NCBI GenBank assembly: GCA_965178585.1
Contig: OZ238267.1
Span: 1,612,001-1,676,000 of the forward strand
Source of the DNA: Marifrigoribacter sp965178585
Lineage (GTDB): Bacteria > Bacteroidota > Bacteroidia > Flavobacteriales > Flavobacteriaceae
Direction: 5' to 3'
DNA: 64,000 bases
Every line of letters starts with the position of its first letter. The stretch's first letter is position 1. The position numbers were made by a program, and so were the translations under genes. Under the pieces are notes generated by a model. That model was not told the DNA's origin, ran no database searches, and saw nothing but the letters and a program-made list of their open reading frames with translations. Positions 42,754 to 52,174 of the stretch are shown piece after piece.

Positions 42754-45303
42754 ATGGCTGAAGGCGAAAAATTAATCCCTATTAATATTGAGGATGAAAT
42801 GAAATCGGCATACATTGATTATTCAATGTCAGTAATTGTGTCACGTGCATTACCAGATGTAAGAGATGGAATGAAACCTGTACACAGACGAGTTTTATTT
42901 GGAATGCATGAATTAGGAATTAGAGCCACAGGAGCTCATAAAAAATCTGCTAGAATTGTAGGGGAAGTATTAGGTAAGTATCATCCACATGGAGATACCT
43001 CTGTTTATGATGCAATGGTTCGAATGGCTCAAGAATGGAGTCTGCGTTATATGTTGGTTGATGGGCAAGGAAACTTTGGATCTATAGATGGTGACAGTCC
43101 GGCAGCAATGCGTTATACAGAAGCAAGAATGCAGAAAATATCTGAAGATATGCTTGCAGATATTGATAAAGATACCGTTGACCACCAATTAAACTTCGAT
43201 GATACTTTAAAAGAACCTACTGTATTACCTACTCGAGTGCCAGGTTTACTAATTAATGGAGCATCGGGTATTGCTGTAGGTATGGCAACAAATATGCCCC
43301 CTCATAATCTTACGGAAGTAATTGGAGGAACCATAGCCTATATCGAAAATAATGATATCGATATTGATGAGTTAATGCAGCATGTTAAGGCTCCGGATTT
43401 TCCTACTGGGGGAGTGATTTATGGGTATGAAGGAGTAAAAGATGCTTTTCATACTGGTAGAGGGAAAGTTGTTATGCGTGCAAAAGCTACTATTGAAGAA
43501 GTAAATGGTAGAGAATGTATCATTGTATCTGAAATTCCTTATCAAGTCAATAAGGCAGATATGATTAAAAAAACTGCCGATTTAGTAAATGACAAGAAAA
43601 TCGATGGAATCTCAAATATTAGGGATGAATCGGATAGAAAAGGAATGCGTATTGTTTATATATTAAAGCGTGATGCAATTCCAAACATTGTACTTAATAT
43701 GTTATTTAAGTACACTGCTTTACAATCAAGCTTTAGTGTTAACAATATTTGTTTAGTTAATGGTAGGCCTCGTTTATTAAATTTAAAGGAGTTAATTCAT
43801 TATTTTGTTGAACATCGTCATGAAGTGGTGGTAAGGCGAACTGAATATTTACTTAAAAAGGCAGAAGAAAGAGCGCATATACTAGAAGGATTAATAATTG
43901 CTTCAGATAATATAGATGAAGTGATACGATTAATTCGTTCTTCTAAAAATGCAGATGAAGCTAGAGAAAAGCTAATTGAGGCTTTTGAACTTTCACAAAT
44001 TCAAGCAAAGGCAATTGTTGAAATGAGACTTCGTCAATTGACGGGTCTGGAACAAGATAAATTGCGTTCTGAGTATGAAGAATTAATGAAAACAATTCAA
44101 GGGTATAGAGATATTCTAGGAAGTAAAGAACTTAGAATGAATATCATTAAGGAAGAACTTGAAGAAATTAGATCTAAATATGGTGATGAGCGTCGTTCAG
44201 TAATTGAATATGCTGGAGGCGATGTAAGTATCACAGATTTAATACCTGATGAAAAAGTTGTAATTACAATATCTCATGCGGGTTATATTAAACGAACTTC
44301 TTTATCTGAATATAAAAAGCAAAATAGAGGAGGAGTAGGAGCAAAAGCAACATCTACACGAAATGAAGATTTCTTAGAACATTTATTTGTTGGAACCAAT
44401 CACCAATATATGTTGTTCTTTACACAAAAGGGAAAGTGTTTCTGGATGCGAGTATTTGAAATACCAGAAGGAACAAGAACATCTAAAGGTAGAGCTATTC
44501 AAAACCTTGTAAATATCAGTCAAGACGATAAGGTTAAAGCATTTATTTGTACTCAAGACCTTAAAGACGAAGATTATATTAATAGTCATTATGTTATTAT
44601 GGCCACTAAAAAAGGACAGGTTAAGAAAACTCCTTTAGAGCAATATTCACGACCTCGTACTAATGGTATTAATGCGATAACTATTAAAGAAGAGGATGAA
44701 TTACTAGAAGCAAAATTAACTACTGGAGACAGTCAAGTAATGTTAGCAGTTAAATCTGGTAAAGCCATTCGATTTGAAGAAGAGAAAACAAGATCTATGG
44801 GTAGGAATGCTTCTGGAGTTAGAGGTATTCGTCTAAATAGTGATGATGATGAAGTAATTGGAATGATTACGATTAACGAATCTGAATCTGATGTTTTAGT
44901 TGTTTCAGAGAATGGTTATGGAAAAAGATCTAGTTTAGATGATTATAGAATTACGAACCGTGGAGGTAAAGGTGTAAAAACTATAAGTGTTACAGAAAAA
45001 ACAGGTAATTTAGTAGCTATTAAAAATGTATCTGATACAGATGATTTAATGATTATCAATAAATCAGGAATTGCTATTCGCTTAGAAGTAGATAGTTTAC
45101 GAGTAATGGGACGAGCTACTCAGGGAGTAAGACTTATAAAAGTTAGAGTTGGTGATGCAATAGCTGCTGTTGCCAAGGTTATGTCCGACGATGATGATGT
45201 AGAATTGGATGAAGATGGTAACATAATTATACCTGAAAATATAGAATCTTTAGAAAATGAATCAGACTCTGATAATTCTGGTACGGTTAATGAAGAAGAG
45301 TAA
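42754..45303 (+). CDS. gyrA: DNA gyrase subunit A
   Basis: GyrA forms the DNA-cleaving core of gyrase. The 849-residue protein has the quinolone-resistance region (HPHGDTSVYDAMVRMAQ, about residue 80), the catalytic tyrosine in RYTEARM (about 124) and a beta-pinwheel C-terminal domain. In the first blade the GyrA box reads QNRGGVG rather than QRRGGKG; this variant is, as far as I recall, common in Bacteroidota. A second NRGGKG appears further on. Threonine replaces the usual serine at the E. coli Ser83 position. The acidic tail is long (about 820-849). Its end precedes the TPR gene by 31 bases. Confidence 0.97.
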   Translation: MAEGEKLIPINIEDEMKSAYIDYSMSVIVSRALPDVRDGMKPVHRRVLFGMHELGIRATGAHKKSARIVGEVLGKYHPHGDTSVYDAMVRMAQEWSLRYMLVDGQGNFGSIDGDSPAAMRYTEARMQKISEDMLADIDKDTVDHQLNFDDTLKEPTVLPTRVPGLLINGASGIAVGMATNMPPHNLTEVIGGTIAYIENNDIDIDELMQHVKAPDFPTGGVIYGYEGVKDAFHTGRGKVVMRAKATIEEVNGRECIIVSEIPYQVNKADMIKKTADLVNDKKIDGISNIRDESDRKGMRIVYILKRDAIPNIVLNMLFKYTALQSSFSVNNICLVNGRPRLLNLKELIHYFVEHRHEVVVRRTEYLLKKAEERAHILEGLIIASDNIDEVIRLIRSSKNADEAREKLIEAFELSQIQAKAIVEMRLRQLTGLEQDKLRSEYEELMKTIQGYRDILGSKELRMNIIKEELEEIRSKYGDERRSVIEYAGGDVSITDLIPDEKVVITISHAGYIKRTSLSEYKKQNRGGVGAKATSTRNEDFLEHLFVGTNHQYMLFFTQKGKCFWMRVFEIPEGTRTSKGRAIQNLVNISQDDKVKAFICTQDLKDEDYINSHYVIMATKKGQVKKTPLEQYSRPRTNGINAITIKEEDELLEAKLTTGDSQVMLAVKSGKAIRFEEEKTRSMGRNASGVRGIRLNSDDDEVIGMITINESESDVLVVSENGYGKRSSLDDYRITNRGGKGVKTISVTEKTGNLVAIKNVSDTDDLMIINKSGIAIRLEVDSLRVMGRATQGVRLIKVRVGDAIAAVAKVMSDDDDVELDEDGNIIIPENIESLENESDSDNSGTVNEEE

Positions 45304-45334
45304 TAAGAAAAACAAAAATTTAAATTATAGTAAA

Positions 45335-46597
45335 ATGAAAAAACAAATTTTAATAGCAGGTTTATTATTGGTAACTGCACTAACTTTTGGTCAAAAGAAA
45401 GAGATTAAATCTGCACAAAAAGCAATAAAAAGCGGAAATTTTTCTGAGGCAATTGCAACATTGTCAAGTGTTGAAAGTTTAGTTTCAAGCTCTGAATTGA
45501 GTATTAAAGAACAATACTATTTAGTATTGGGTCAAGCATATTTAGGAGATGCTGGTAATAATTTTGAAAAATTAAATGCTGCTGCAGATTCTTTTGAAAA
45601 AGTAACATCTTTAAATAAGAATACTAAATATGCTTCTGATGTTGAAAATGGACTTCAAGAAACCACTAATGCTTTAATAACTAGTGCTCAATTAGATCAA
45701 AAATCTAATAATTATTTGGAAGGATCTAAAAAAACATATAGAGGTTATACCTTAAGTAAAAAAGACACTGTCTTTTTATATTATGCAGCTTTGTTTGCTA
45801 CAGAAGGTAAAGATTATGATAATAGTATTAAATATTATGAAGAGTTAATTGATCTTGGCTATACTGGTATAAAAGAAGAATTTTATGCTACTAAAAAAGG
45901 AACAAAGGAAGAAGATAAGTTTAATACCAAAGAGGAAAGAGATTTATTAGTTAGAAAAGGAGAGTATGTAATTCCTAGGAGTAGTTTTTCAAAATCTAAA
46001 AAAGCGGATATTCTTAAAACTATGACTACTATATATATTATTAAAGGAGAAAATGAAAAGGCAGCTTCTTTAATGAAAGAAGCAAGAAAAGAAGCTCCAA
46101 ATGATGTAAGTTTAATGCATGCAGAAGCAGAAATGTATTATAAAGGCGGAGATATGGTTAGTTATAAAAAAGTAATTAGCGAAATAATTGAAAAAGATCC
46201 TAATAACGCAGATTTATATTATAATTTAGGTGTTGCAAGTAATAAAAATGGTGAGAAAGAAGCGGCACTAGAATATTATTCTAAAGCTATTGAATTAAAT
46301 CCTGATTACGCAGAAGCATTAATTAACATAGCTCAATTGATATTAGATGGTGAAGCTCCAATTATTGAAGAAATGAATGCATTAGGAACTTCAAATGCTG
46401 ATTATGAAAAATATGACTTGTTAAAAGAGAAAAAAAATGAATTATATCGAGAAGCAGTACCTTATTTAGAAGCAGCTTCAAGATTACGTCCAGATTCTAT
46501 GGATATTGTAAGAACTTTAAAAGGGATTTACGGTTTATTAGGAATGGAAGACAAAGAAAAAACTATGAAAGCTAAACTAGATAGTAATGGTGGGTAA
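45335..46597 (+). CDS. Secreted TPR-repeat protein
   Basis: The 420-residue protein has a signal peptide (MKKQILIAGLLLVTALTFGQ) at the ATG at 45335. A longer frame to 45257 would overlap gyrA and is rejected. Tetratricopeptide repeats run from about residue 20 to the end, clearest in ADLYYNLGVASNKNGEKEAA followed by YYSKAIELNPDYAEALINIA (about 290-325). It probably works in the periplasm as a scaffold. It follows gyrA by 31 bases and may be co-transcribed. A strong terminator follows. Confidence 0.87.
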   Translation: MKKQILIAGLLLVTALTFGQKKEIKSAQKAIKSGNFSEAIATLSSVESLVSSSELSIKEQYYLVLGQAYLGDAGNNFEKLNAAADSFEKVTSLNKNTKYASDVENGLQETTNALITSAQLDQKSNNYLEGSKKTYRGYTLSKKDTVFLYYAALFATEGKDYDNSIKYYEELIDLGYTGIKEEFYATKKGTKEEDKFNTKEERDLLVRKGEYVIPRSSFSKSKKADILKTMTTIYIIKGENEKAASLMKEARKEAPNDVSLMHAEAEMYYKGGDMVSYKKVISEIIEKDPNNADLYYNLGVASNKNGEKEAALEYYSKAIELNPDYAEALINIAQLILDGEAPIIEEMNALGTSNADYEKYDLLKEKKNELYREAVPYLEAASRLRPDSMDIVRTLKGIYGLLGMEDKEKTMKAKLDSNGG

Positions 46598-46615
46598 TAA
46601 GTAATTCATTATTAT

Positions 46616-46652
46616 AAAAAAAAGCTTCTTAAATTATAAGAAGCTTTTTTTT
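46616..46652. terminator. Bidirectional terminator after the TPR gene
   Basis: AAAGCTTCTTA and TAAGAAGCTTT form a stem around a 5-base loop with A8 and T8 flanks. It serves both convergent genes (TPR and NlpC/P60). Confidence 0.88.
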
Positions 46653-47400
46653 ATAAAATTCTTTTTATAACTCTAAGTTTGTGTGTGTGAAATTGTTTTT
46701 CAGTATTAAAAATACCAGAATGATCAATATGATCAATTCTTACTTTCCCGTGAGCGTGTATAATCTTGTTATTTTCCAATATAATTCCCACATGAGTAAT
46801 TATCCCTTCTTCATTATCAAAAAAAGCTAAATCACCAGGTTCACTTTCTTCTATAAAACTAAGTACTTCTCCTTGGGTTACTTGTTGACTTGCATCCCTA
46901 TATAATTTAATTCCATTAATTTTATAAACCATTTGGGTAAAACCACTACAGTCTATACCAAATGGTGTTTTTCCTCCCCATAAGTAGGGGCTGTTTAAAT
47001 ACAAATGTGCAATCTCAACAATATTAGATTTTGAAAAATTTGAATTATTAATTTCTCCTTCAAATAAATGATCTAAATATTTTGCAACTGAAATATTACT
47101 TCCAACACTTATTGGTAAAAGCTCATTTGTTGAAGTTGTAACAATATCTAATAAATTAGTTGATAGTTTTAAGGGAAGCTGATTTAAGGAACTATAATCA
47201 TTTTCAGAAAGGCGAATAAATTGTTTATTATCAATCCAGCCTTCATAATTATCGAAGGTTAATTTTATACGACTCCACTTTTCTGTAACTTCTAATATTT
47301 CAAACAAATCGCCATAAAGAACTTGAGAAACCATTTCACTACGATCTGAATAATCTAATCGTAACGGAACAATACTTAAATTACAAAGGCCGTAGTTCAT
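46651..47400 (-). CDS. NlpC/P60 family cysteine peptidase with SH3 domain
   Basis: The 249-residue protein combines an N-terminal bacterial SH3 domain (about residues 5-60; FEILEVTEKWSRIKLTFD and GWIDNKQF) with a C-terminal NlpC/P60 domain (about 115-249). The catalytic triad shows in GIDCSGF (Cys), HVGII (His) and HAHGKVR (second His). Such enzymes cleave peptide stems of peptidoglycan. No signal peptide is visible: the N-terminus is MNYGLCNLSIVPLR, so it may act on recycled muropeptides in the cytoplasm. It lies 24 bases after the thiolase gene. Confidence 0.9.
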   Translation of the reverse strand: MNYGLCNLSIVPLRLDYSDRSEMVSQVLYGDLFEILEVTEKWSRIKLTFDNYEGWIDNKQFIRLSENDYSSLNQLPLKLSTNLLDIVTTSTNELLPISVGSNISVAKYLDHLFEGEINNSNFSKSNIVEIAHLYLNSPYLWGGKTPFGIDCSGFTQMVYKINGIKLYRDASQQVTQGEVLSFIEESEPGDLAFFDNEEGIITHVGIILENNKIIHAHGKVRIDHIDHSGIFNTEKQFHTHKLRVIKRIL

Positions 47401-47424
47401 TTTAAATAGTTAGCTTATAGAATA

Positions 47425-48603
47425 TTAATTTCTTTCAATAACCATAGCTGAAGCTCCACCACCGCCATTACAAATTGCAGCGGCACCAATTTTGGCGTCA
47501 TTTTGTTTTAAAACATTTAGTAAAGTAACTAATATTCTTACTCCACTACAACCTAATGGGTGTCCTAGAGAAACTGCTCCACCATTTACGTTTACGTTTG
47601 AATCGTTTAATCCTAATATTTTCATATTAGCCAGACCAACAACTGCAAATGCTTCGTTAAATTCAAAATAATCTACATCATCAATAGATATATTAGCCTT
47701 ATTTAATGCCTTAGGTAAAGCTTTTGCTGGAGCAGTAGTAAACCATTGTGGTTCTTGAGCTGCATCTGCATAACTTTTAATTGAAGCTAAAACTTCAAGT
47801 CCTAATTCATTTGCTTTTTCTTCACTCATTAATATCATTGCACCAGCACCATCATTTATTGTAGATGCATTTGCTGCTGTAACAGTTCCTTCTTTTGTGA
47901 AAACTGCTCGTAAGTTTGGAATTTTCTCCATACGAACATTTTTATACTCTTCATCTTCAGAAAAAATAATCGGTTCTCCACGACGTTGTGGAATTTCAAC
48001 AGGTACTACTTCATCATTAAATTTTCCATCTTCCCAAGCTTTAGCTGATCGTTTGTAGGATTGTATAGAAAATTCATCTTGCTCTTCTCTTGAAATTTTA
48101 TATTCCGAAGCACATAAATCGGCACAAACTCCCATTGCATTTTGATCATAAGCATCTACTAATCCATCTCTTTGCATACCATCTTCCATTGTCTTTGGTC
48201 CAAATTTGTGACCATTTCTCATATGCACATAATGAGGTATGTTACTCATACTTTCCATTCCTCCAGCTATAACAACATCAGCATCTCCTAACGCAATTGC
48301 TTGAGCTGCATTCATAACAGCCTTCATCCCAGATGCACAAACTTTATTAACTGTAGTACAAGGAACAGAATCTGGAATACCAGCGCCAATAGCTGCTTGA
48401 CGTGCTGGAGCTTGTCCTACACCTGCTTGAACAACATTACCCATATATACTTCTTGAACTATAGAAGGATCAAGATTTATTTTGCCTAATGCACCCTTAA
48501 TTGCAACCGAACCTAAATTAGTTGCTGATAATGATGATAAACTTCCCATGAAACTTCCTATTGGAGTTCTTACTGCACTTACAATTACAACTTTTCTACT
48601 CAT
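47425..48603 (-). CDS. Acetyl-CoA C-acyltransferase (thiolase)
   Basis: The 392-residue protein is a thiolase. It has the acyl-enzyme cysteine in VNKVCASGMKA (about residue 88), the histidine motif GHPLGCSG (about 351) and the second cysteine in CNGGGGAS (about 382). The opening VVIVSAVRTPIGSFMGSLSSL is standard. Biosynthetic (acetoacetyl-CoA) and degradative (beta-oxidation) thiolases share these motifs, so I give no symbol. The length and MSNIPH segment fit the acetyl-CoA acetyltransferase group. It is divergent from the HD-domain gene and precedes the NlpC gene. Confidence 0.9.
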   Translation of the reverse strand: MSRKVVIVSAVRTPIGSFMGSLSSLSATNLGSVAIKGALGKINLDPSIVQEVYMGNVVQAGVGQAPARQAAIGAGIPDSVPCTTVNKVCASGMKAVMNAAQAIALGDADVVIAGGMESMSNIPHYVHMRNGHKFGPKTMEDGMQRDGLVDAYDQNAMGVCADLCASEYKISREEQDEFSIQSYKRSAKAWEDGKFNDEVVPVEIPQRRGEPIIFSEDEEYKNVRMEKIPNLRAVFTKEGTVTAANASTINDGAGAMILMSEEKANELGLEVLASIKSYADAAQEPQWFTTAPAKALPKALNKANISIDDVDYFEFNEAFAVVGLANMKILGLNDSNVNVNGGAVSLGHPLGCSGVRILVTLLNVLKQNDAKIGAAAICNGGGGASAMVIERN

Positions 48604-48737
48604 CTGAAATAATAATTTTTTAATGTGAAAATATTAGAAGCAAATTTACGTATTTAATATTAAAAACATTCTTGATAATTATGTATTTGAAAATAAACAA
48701 ACGATATTTATACCTTTATTATATGTAAGAAATTTTA

Positions 48738-50783
48738 ATGAAAAGCATTTTCACTTCTTTTACTAAAAATCAATCTTTAATTTATAAGATATTTTTATTT
48801 ATACTATCTACGGTATTAATAATTTATTTATTGCCAAAAGGAGGCCAGTTTAAATATAACTTTCAAAAAGGTAAGCCTTGGCAATATGAAAATTTATATG
48901 CGCCATTTACTTTTACTATTAAAAAGAGTAATGATGAAATCGAAAAAGAAATTGAGCATTTAAGAGATGAAGCAATACCTTATTTTGAAGTTGATACTTC
49001 AATAACTTCAGGTGTTAAAAGTCTCTTTTTGAAACTTTATGAGAAAAAAGACACTATTTCTTCAGAAACTGCTAAAAGCCCTATAGTAAAGGAATTAGGT
49101 CTTTCTGTTTTAGACGAAATTTACACTTACGGTCTATTAATAGAGAGTTACTCTCTAGAGGCTAATAAATTAATTTATTTAAAAAATGGTAGTGAAATTC
49201 AAGAAATAAGTTATAATCAGATTACTCACATTGATGATGTTGAAGCTATTATAAATCAAAAAGTGAATGAAGAATTTATTACTGAATCTGAATTGTTTTT
49301 AAATGAAATAATTTCAAGCGTTATTGCATCTAATGTTGAATTTAATAGTGAGTTAACTGAATCAACTATTAAAACAAAGATTGATGATATTAATCCTAAC
49401 CGAGGAGTAATTGATAAGGGAAGTAGGATAATAGCAAAAGGCGAAGTTGTTGAGGGAGATAAATTTCAAATCTTAAGTTCTTTTAAAGCTGTTTTTCAAT
49501 CACAAGTTTGGAGTCAGTCTAATTTTTATTGGTTATTACTGGGGTATTCATTATTAATATCTCTAGTTTTTCTAATGCTGTTTATTTTCCTAAAGAATTA
49601 CAGATTAGAAATTTATAATAACAATACCAAAGTAACCTTTATACTATTTAATATCATTAATATGATATTCATTACTACCATCGTAGTAAAATATGATGCT
49701 AAACTAGTTTATATTACACCACTATGTATTCTTCCGTTGGTGTTAAAAACTTTTTTTGATGCGAGATTAGGATTGTTTGTACACGTTCTTACCATTTTAC
49801 TGTTAGGTTTTATTGTACCAAATAGTTTTGAATTTTTGTTTTTGCAGACAATAGCAGGTATGGTAACTATTCTAACTATATCCGAGTTATACAAAAGAGC
49901 TAATTTGTTTATATCAGTAGGTCAAATAACATTTATATACATATTGGGTTATTTTGCATTTTTTATAATTCAAGAAGGAAATATAGAATTAATACAATGG
50001 GATTATTTTGGATACTTTGTATTATGTGGTCTACTAACTTTATTTGCATTCCCTCTAATTTATATCTATGAAAAGATATTTGGCTTGGTGTCTGATGTTA
50101 CCTTGTTAGAGTTAAGCGATACTAATTCTAAGCTGTTAAAAGAGCTTTCAAATAAAGCCCCTGGTACTTTTCACCATTCATTAAATGTAGCAAATTTAGC
50201 TGAGGCTGCAGCAAATGAAATTGGTGCTAATGCTATGCTTACAAGAGTAGGGGCTTTGTATCATGACATTGGTAAAATGGTAAACCCAACCTATTTTACT
50301 GAAAATCAAATGTCATCTATAAATTCTCATGATGAGCTAGACCCTAAAGAAAGTGCAGAAATTATTATCGATCATGTAATCAATGGGATTGAAATAGCTA
50401 AAAAGAATAATCTACCAGATCGTATTATCGATTTTATTCGTACTCATCACGGAACCAGTTTGGTATATTATTTTTATTCTAAAGAAAATGAGAATTTAGG
50501 AGAGGCATCAAAAGAAGATTTTTCGTATCCTGGACCAACGCCTTTTTCTAAAGAAACAGCTATATTAATGATGGCTGATAGTGTAGAGGCAGCAAGTAAA
50601 AGTTTAAAAGAACCAACCTCTTCTAAATTGGATGATTTTGTAGAAAAAATTATTGATAGTCAGTTAAATAATGGTCAATTTCTAAATGCAAATATTACCT
50701 TAAAAGAAATTCAAAAAATTAAAAAGGTTTTAAAAAAGAAATTGAATAACATGTATCATTTACGAATTGAATATCCTGAATAG
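48738..50783 (+). CDS. 7TM-HD family phosphohydrolase, PgpH-like
   Basis: The 681-residue membrane protein has one N-terminal helix, a periplasmic 7TMR-HDED-type domain (about residues 45-255), seven membrane helices (about 260-460) and a cytoplasmic HD domain. HD motifs are HHSLNVANLAEAA (about 479) and LYHDIGKM (about 512), with RTHHGTSLV further on. This architecture is that of PgpH, a c-di-AMP phosphodiesterase in Firmicutes. Whether the organism makes c-di-AMP cannot be seen in the window. It is 3 bases upstream of yedK, so they are co-transcribed. Confidence 0.9.
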   Translation: MKSIFTSFTKNQSLIYKIFLFILSTVLIIYLLPKGGQFKYNFQKGKPWQYENLYAPFTFTIKKSNDEIEKEIEHLRDEAIPYFEVDTSITSGVKSLFLKLYEKKDTISSETAKSPIVKELGLSVLDEIYTYGLLIESYSLEANKLIYLKNGSEIQEISYNQITHIDDVEAIINQKVNEEFITESELFLNEIISSVIASNVEFNSELTESTIKTKIDDINPNRGVIDKGSRIIAKGEVVEGDKFQILSSFKAVFQSQVWSQSNFYWLLLGYSLLISLVFLMLFIFLKNYRLEIYNNNTKVTFILFNIINMIFITTIVVKYDAKLVYITPLCILPLVLKTFFDARLGLFVHVLTILLLGFIVPNSFEFLFLQTIAGMVTILTISELYKRANLFISVGQITFIYILGYFAFFIIQEGNIELIQWDYFGYFVLCGLLTLFAFPLIYIYEKIFGLVSDVTLLELSDTNSKLLKELSNKAPGTFHHSLNVANLAEAAANEIGANAMLTRVGALYHDIGKMVNPTYFTENQMSSINSHDELDPKESAEIIIDHVINGIEIAKKNNLPDRIIDFIRTHHGTSLVYYFYSKENENLGEASKEDFSYPGPTPFSKETAILMMADSVEAASKSLKEPTSSKLDDFVEKIIDSQLNNGQFLNANITLKEIQKIKKVLKKKLNNMYHLRIEYPE

Positions 50784-50786
50784 AAT

Positions 50787-51509
50787 ATGTGTTTTGATAT
50801 TTCTTCAACCAAAATAAAACAACTCTTTGAAAAGAATAGAGGAGCTACTTTTGTAGAGGATTATAGTTATGAGCCTTATTATCATTCTACAGGTTTTAAA
50901 TACCCAAAAGTATCTATTATAAAATCGGGAGAGATAGAAACTATTTATCCTTCAACGTGGGGGCTTATACCCGATTGGGGACAAAAAGATATTTCAGGTT
51001 TTAGAAAAAAGTACAATACCCTTAATGCTAAATGCGAAACTCTATTAACTTCTGCTATGTATAAAGACAATGCATTAGAAAATAGATGCATTATTCTAGT
51101 TGATGGCTTTTTTGAGCCACATAAATCGTACGATTCTACAATTCCTTATTATTGTTATATCCCATCAACAGAATTTGATGATGGAAGAGATATTTTTGTT
51201 TTTGCAGGTGTTTTTAATAGTTTTAATGATACTTCAAGTTGTTCTATTATAACCACGGAGGCAAATGAGTTTTTTGCTGAAATCCATAATGTTAAAAAAA
51301 GAATGCCTTTAGTTTTAGATGATGATATAGTAGGAGAATGGCTAGATCCGGTATTATCAAAAAATCAAATCTCTGCTATTCTAAAAGAAGGGTTTACAAT
51401 CAAAGAATTTAAGTCACATTCGATTTCCAAATCATTATATAGTAGAAAAAAGAATAATAACAATGCAAGTATCATAGAAAAGGTGACTTATAATACTCTA
51501 TTTGATTAA
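50787..51509 (+). CDS. yedK: SOS response-associated peptidase (YedK/HMCES family)
   Basis: HMCES/YedK proteins crosslink through Cys2 to abasic sites in single-stranded DNA, protecting them until repair. The 240-residue protein begins with MCFDIS, keeping the essential Cys2. It also has YNTLNAKCETL (equivalent to the FNARAET stretch), RCIILVDGFFEPH (glutamate) and EIHNVKKRMPLVL (histidine). The start is unambiguous because Cys2 must follow Met1. It lies 3 bases after the HD-domain gene. The last 17 codons recur, degenerate, at 52109-52159. Confidence 0.92.
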   Translation: MCFDISSTKIKQLFEKNRGATFVEDYSYEPYYHSTGFKYPKVSIIKSGEIETIYPSTWGLIPDWGQKDISGFRKKYNTLNAKCETLLTSAMYKDNALENRCIILVDGFFEPHKSYDSTIPYYCYIPSTEFDDGRDIFVFAGVFNSFNDTSSCSIITTEANEFFAEIHNVKKRMPLVLDDDIVGEWLDPVLSKNQISAILKEGFTIKEFKSHSISKSLYSRKKNNNNASIIEKVTYNTLFD

Positions 51510-51597
51510 TTAAAGAGTTAAGAAGGATATCAAAATAATAAAAATAAAATAATTATTCTATATAAATACTTACTTTTATCTTATAAAAAATAGAATT

Positions 51598-52101
51598 ATG
51601 AAAAATACACTGCTACTAATTATATCAATTGTGATGATTACTAACATTGCAAATTCACAAACAAAAAAAGAAATAAAAGAAGAAAAAAAAGAAAAGAACT
51701 ATGAGGCAATGAAATCCTTGATTAATTCGGGGGTTTATCTTTTTGAAGCCAATTTACTAACTACAATAAAAGGCAGAGAGTTTGGCTTAGAACCACAATC
51801 AAATGCTATCGTTGTAGAAAGTGGAAAAGCAGCAGGATCTCTTCAATATTTTGGTGAAGTAAATTCGATTGGAGCAAATGATGATGATGGAGGAGTCGAA
51901 TTTGATGGGAAACTTAAAAATTATAAAGTTAAACTTAATGATAAAAAGAAGAGTATGTATATTTCTTTTAGTGTAGAAGGCATAAGTGATAATTATAATA
52001 TATCTATGGAGATTAAAGAAGGCGGAGTTGCATATGTTGATATTTATAGTAATAACAAAAGCGAAATCACTTATAGTGGAAAGGTAGGTGCCCTAAAATA
52101 A
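51598..52101 (+). CDS. DUF4251 domain secreted protein
   Basis: The 167-residue protein has a signal peptide (MKNTLLLIISIVMITNIANS), a lysine- and glutamate-rich linker (about residues 22-40) and a beta-rich domain with YLFEANLLTTIKGREFG and KLNDKKKSMYISFSVEG. This is the DUF4251 pattern, found in Bacteroidota; its role is unknown. It sits between yedK and a displaced copy of the yedK 3' end, as though inserted there, and has its own spacer of 88 bases upstream. Confidence 0.8.
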   Translation: MKNTLLLIISIVMITNIANSQTKKEIKEEKKEKNYEAMKSLINSGVYLFEANLLTTIKGREFGLEPQSNAIVVESGKAAGSLQYFGEVNSIGANDDDGGVEFDGKLKNYKVKLNDKKKSMYISFSVEGISDNYNISMEIKEGGVAYVDIYSNNKSEITYSGKVGALK

Positions 52102-52108
52102 AAATAAA

Positions 52109-52159
52109 AACAATGCAAGTATAAAAGAAAAGGATTCTTTCAATACGCTTTTTGATTAA
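52109..52159 (+). pseudogene. Displaced, degenerate copy of the yedK 3' end
   Basis: This 51-base segment matches the final 51 bases of yedK (51459-51509) at 42 positions and reads NNASIKEKDSFNTLFD plus a stop, beside NNASIIEKVTYNTLFD in yedK. The first 14 bases (AACAATGCAAGTAT) are identical. No more yedK sequence lies upstream; the DUF4251 gene ends 8 bases before. It is either a leftover of a duplicated yedK or the 3' end displaced by an insertion. Confidence 0.75.
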
Positions 52160-52174
52160 ATAATAAGTAGAAAT

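Noticed and set aside
45257..45334. N-terminal extension of the TPR protein into gyrA
   Set aside because: The ATG at 45335 begins an obvious signal peptide, and the extension would lie inside gyrA codons.
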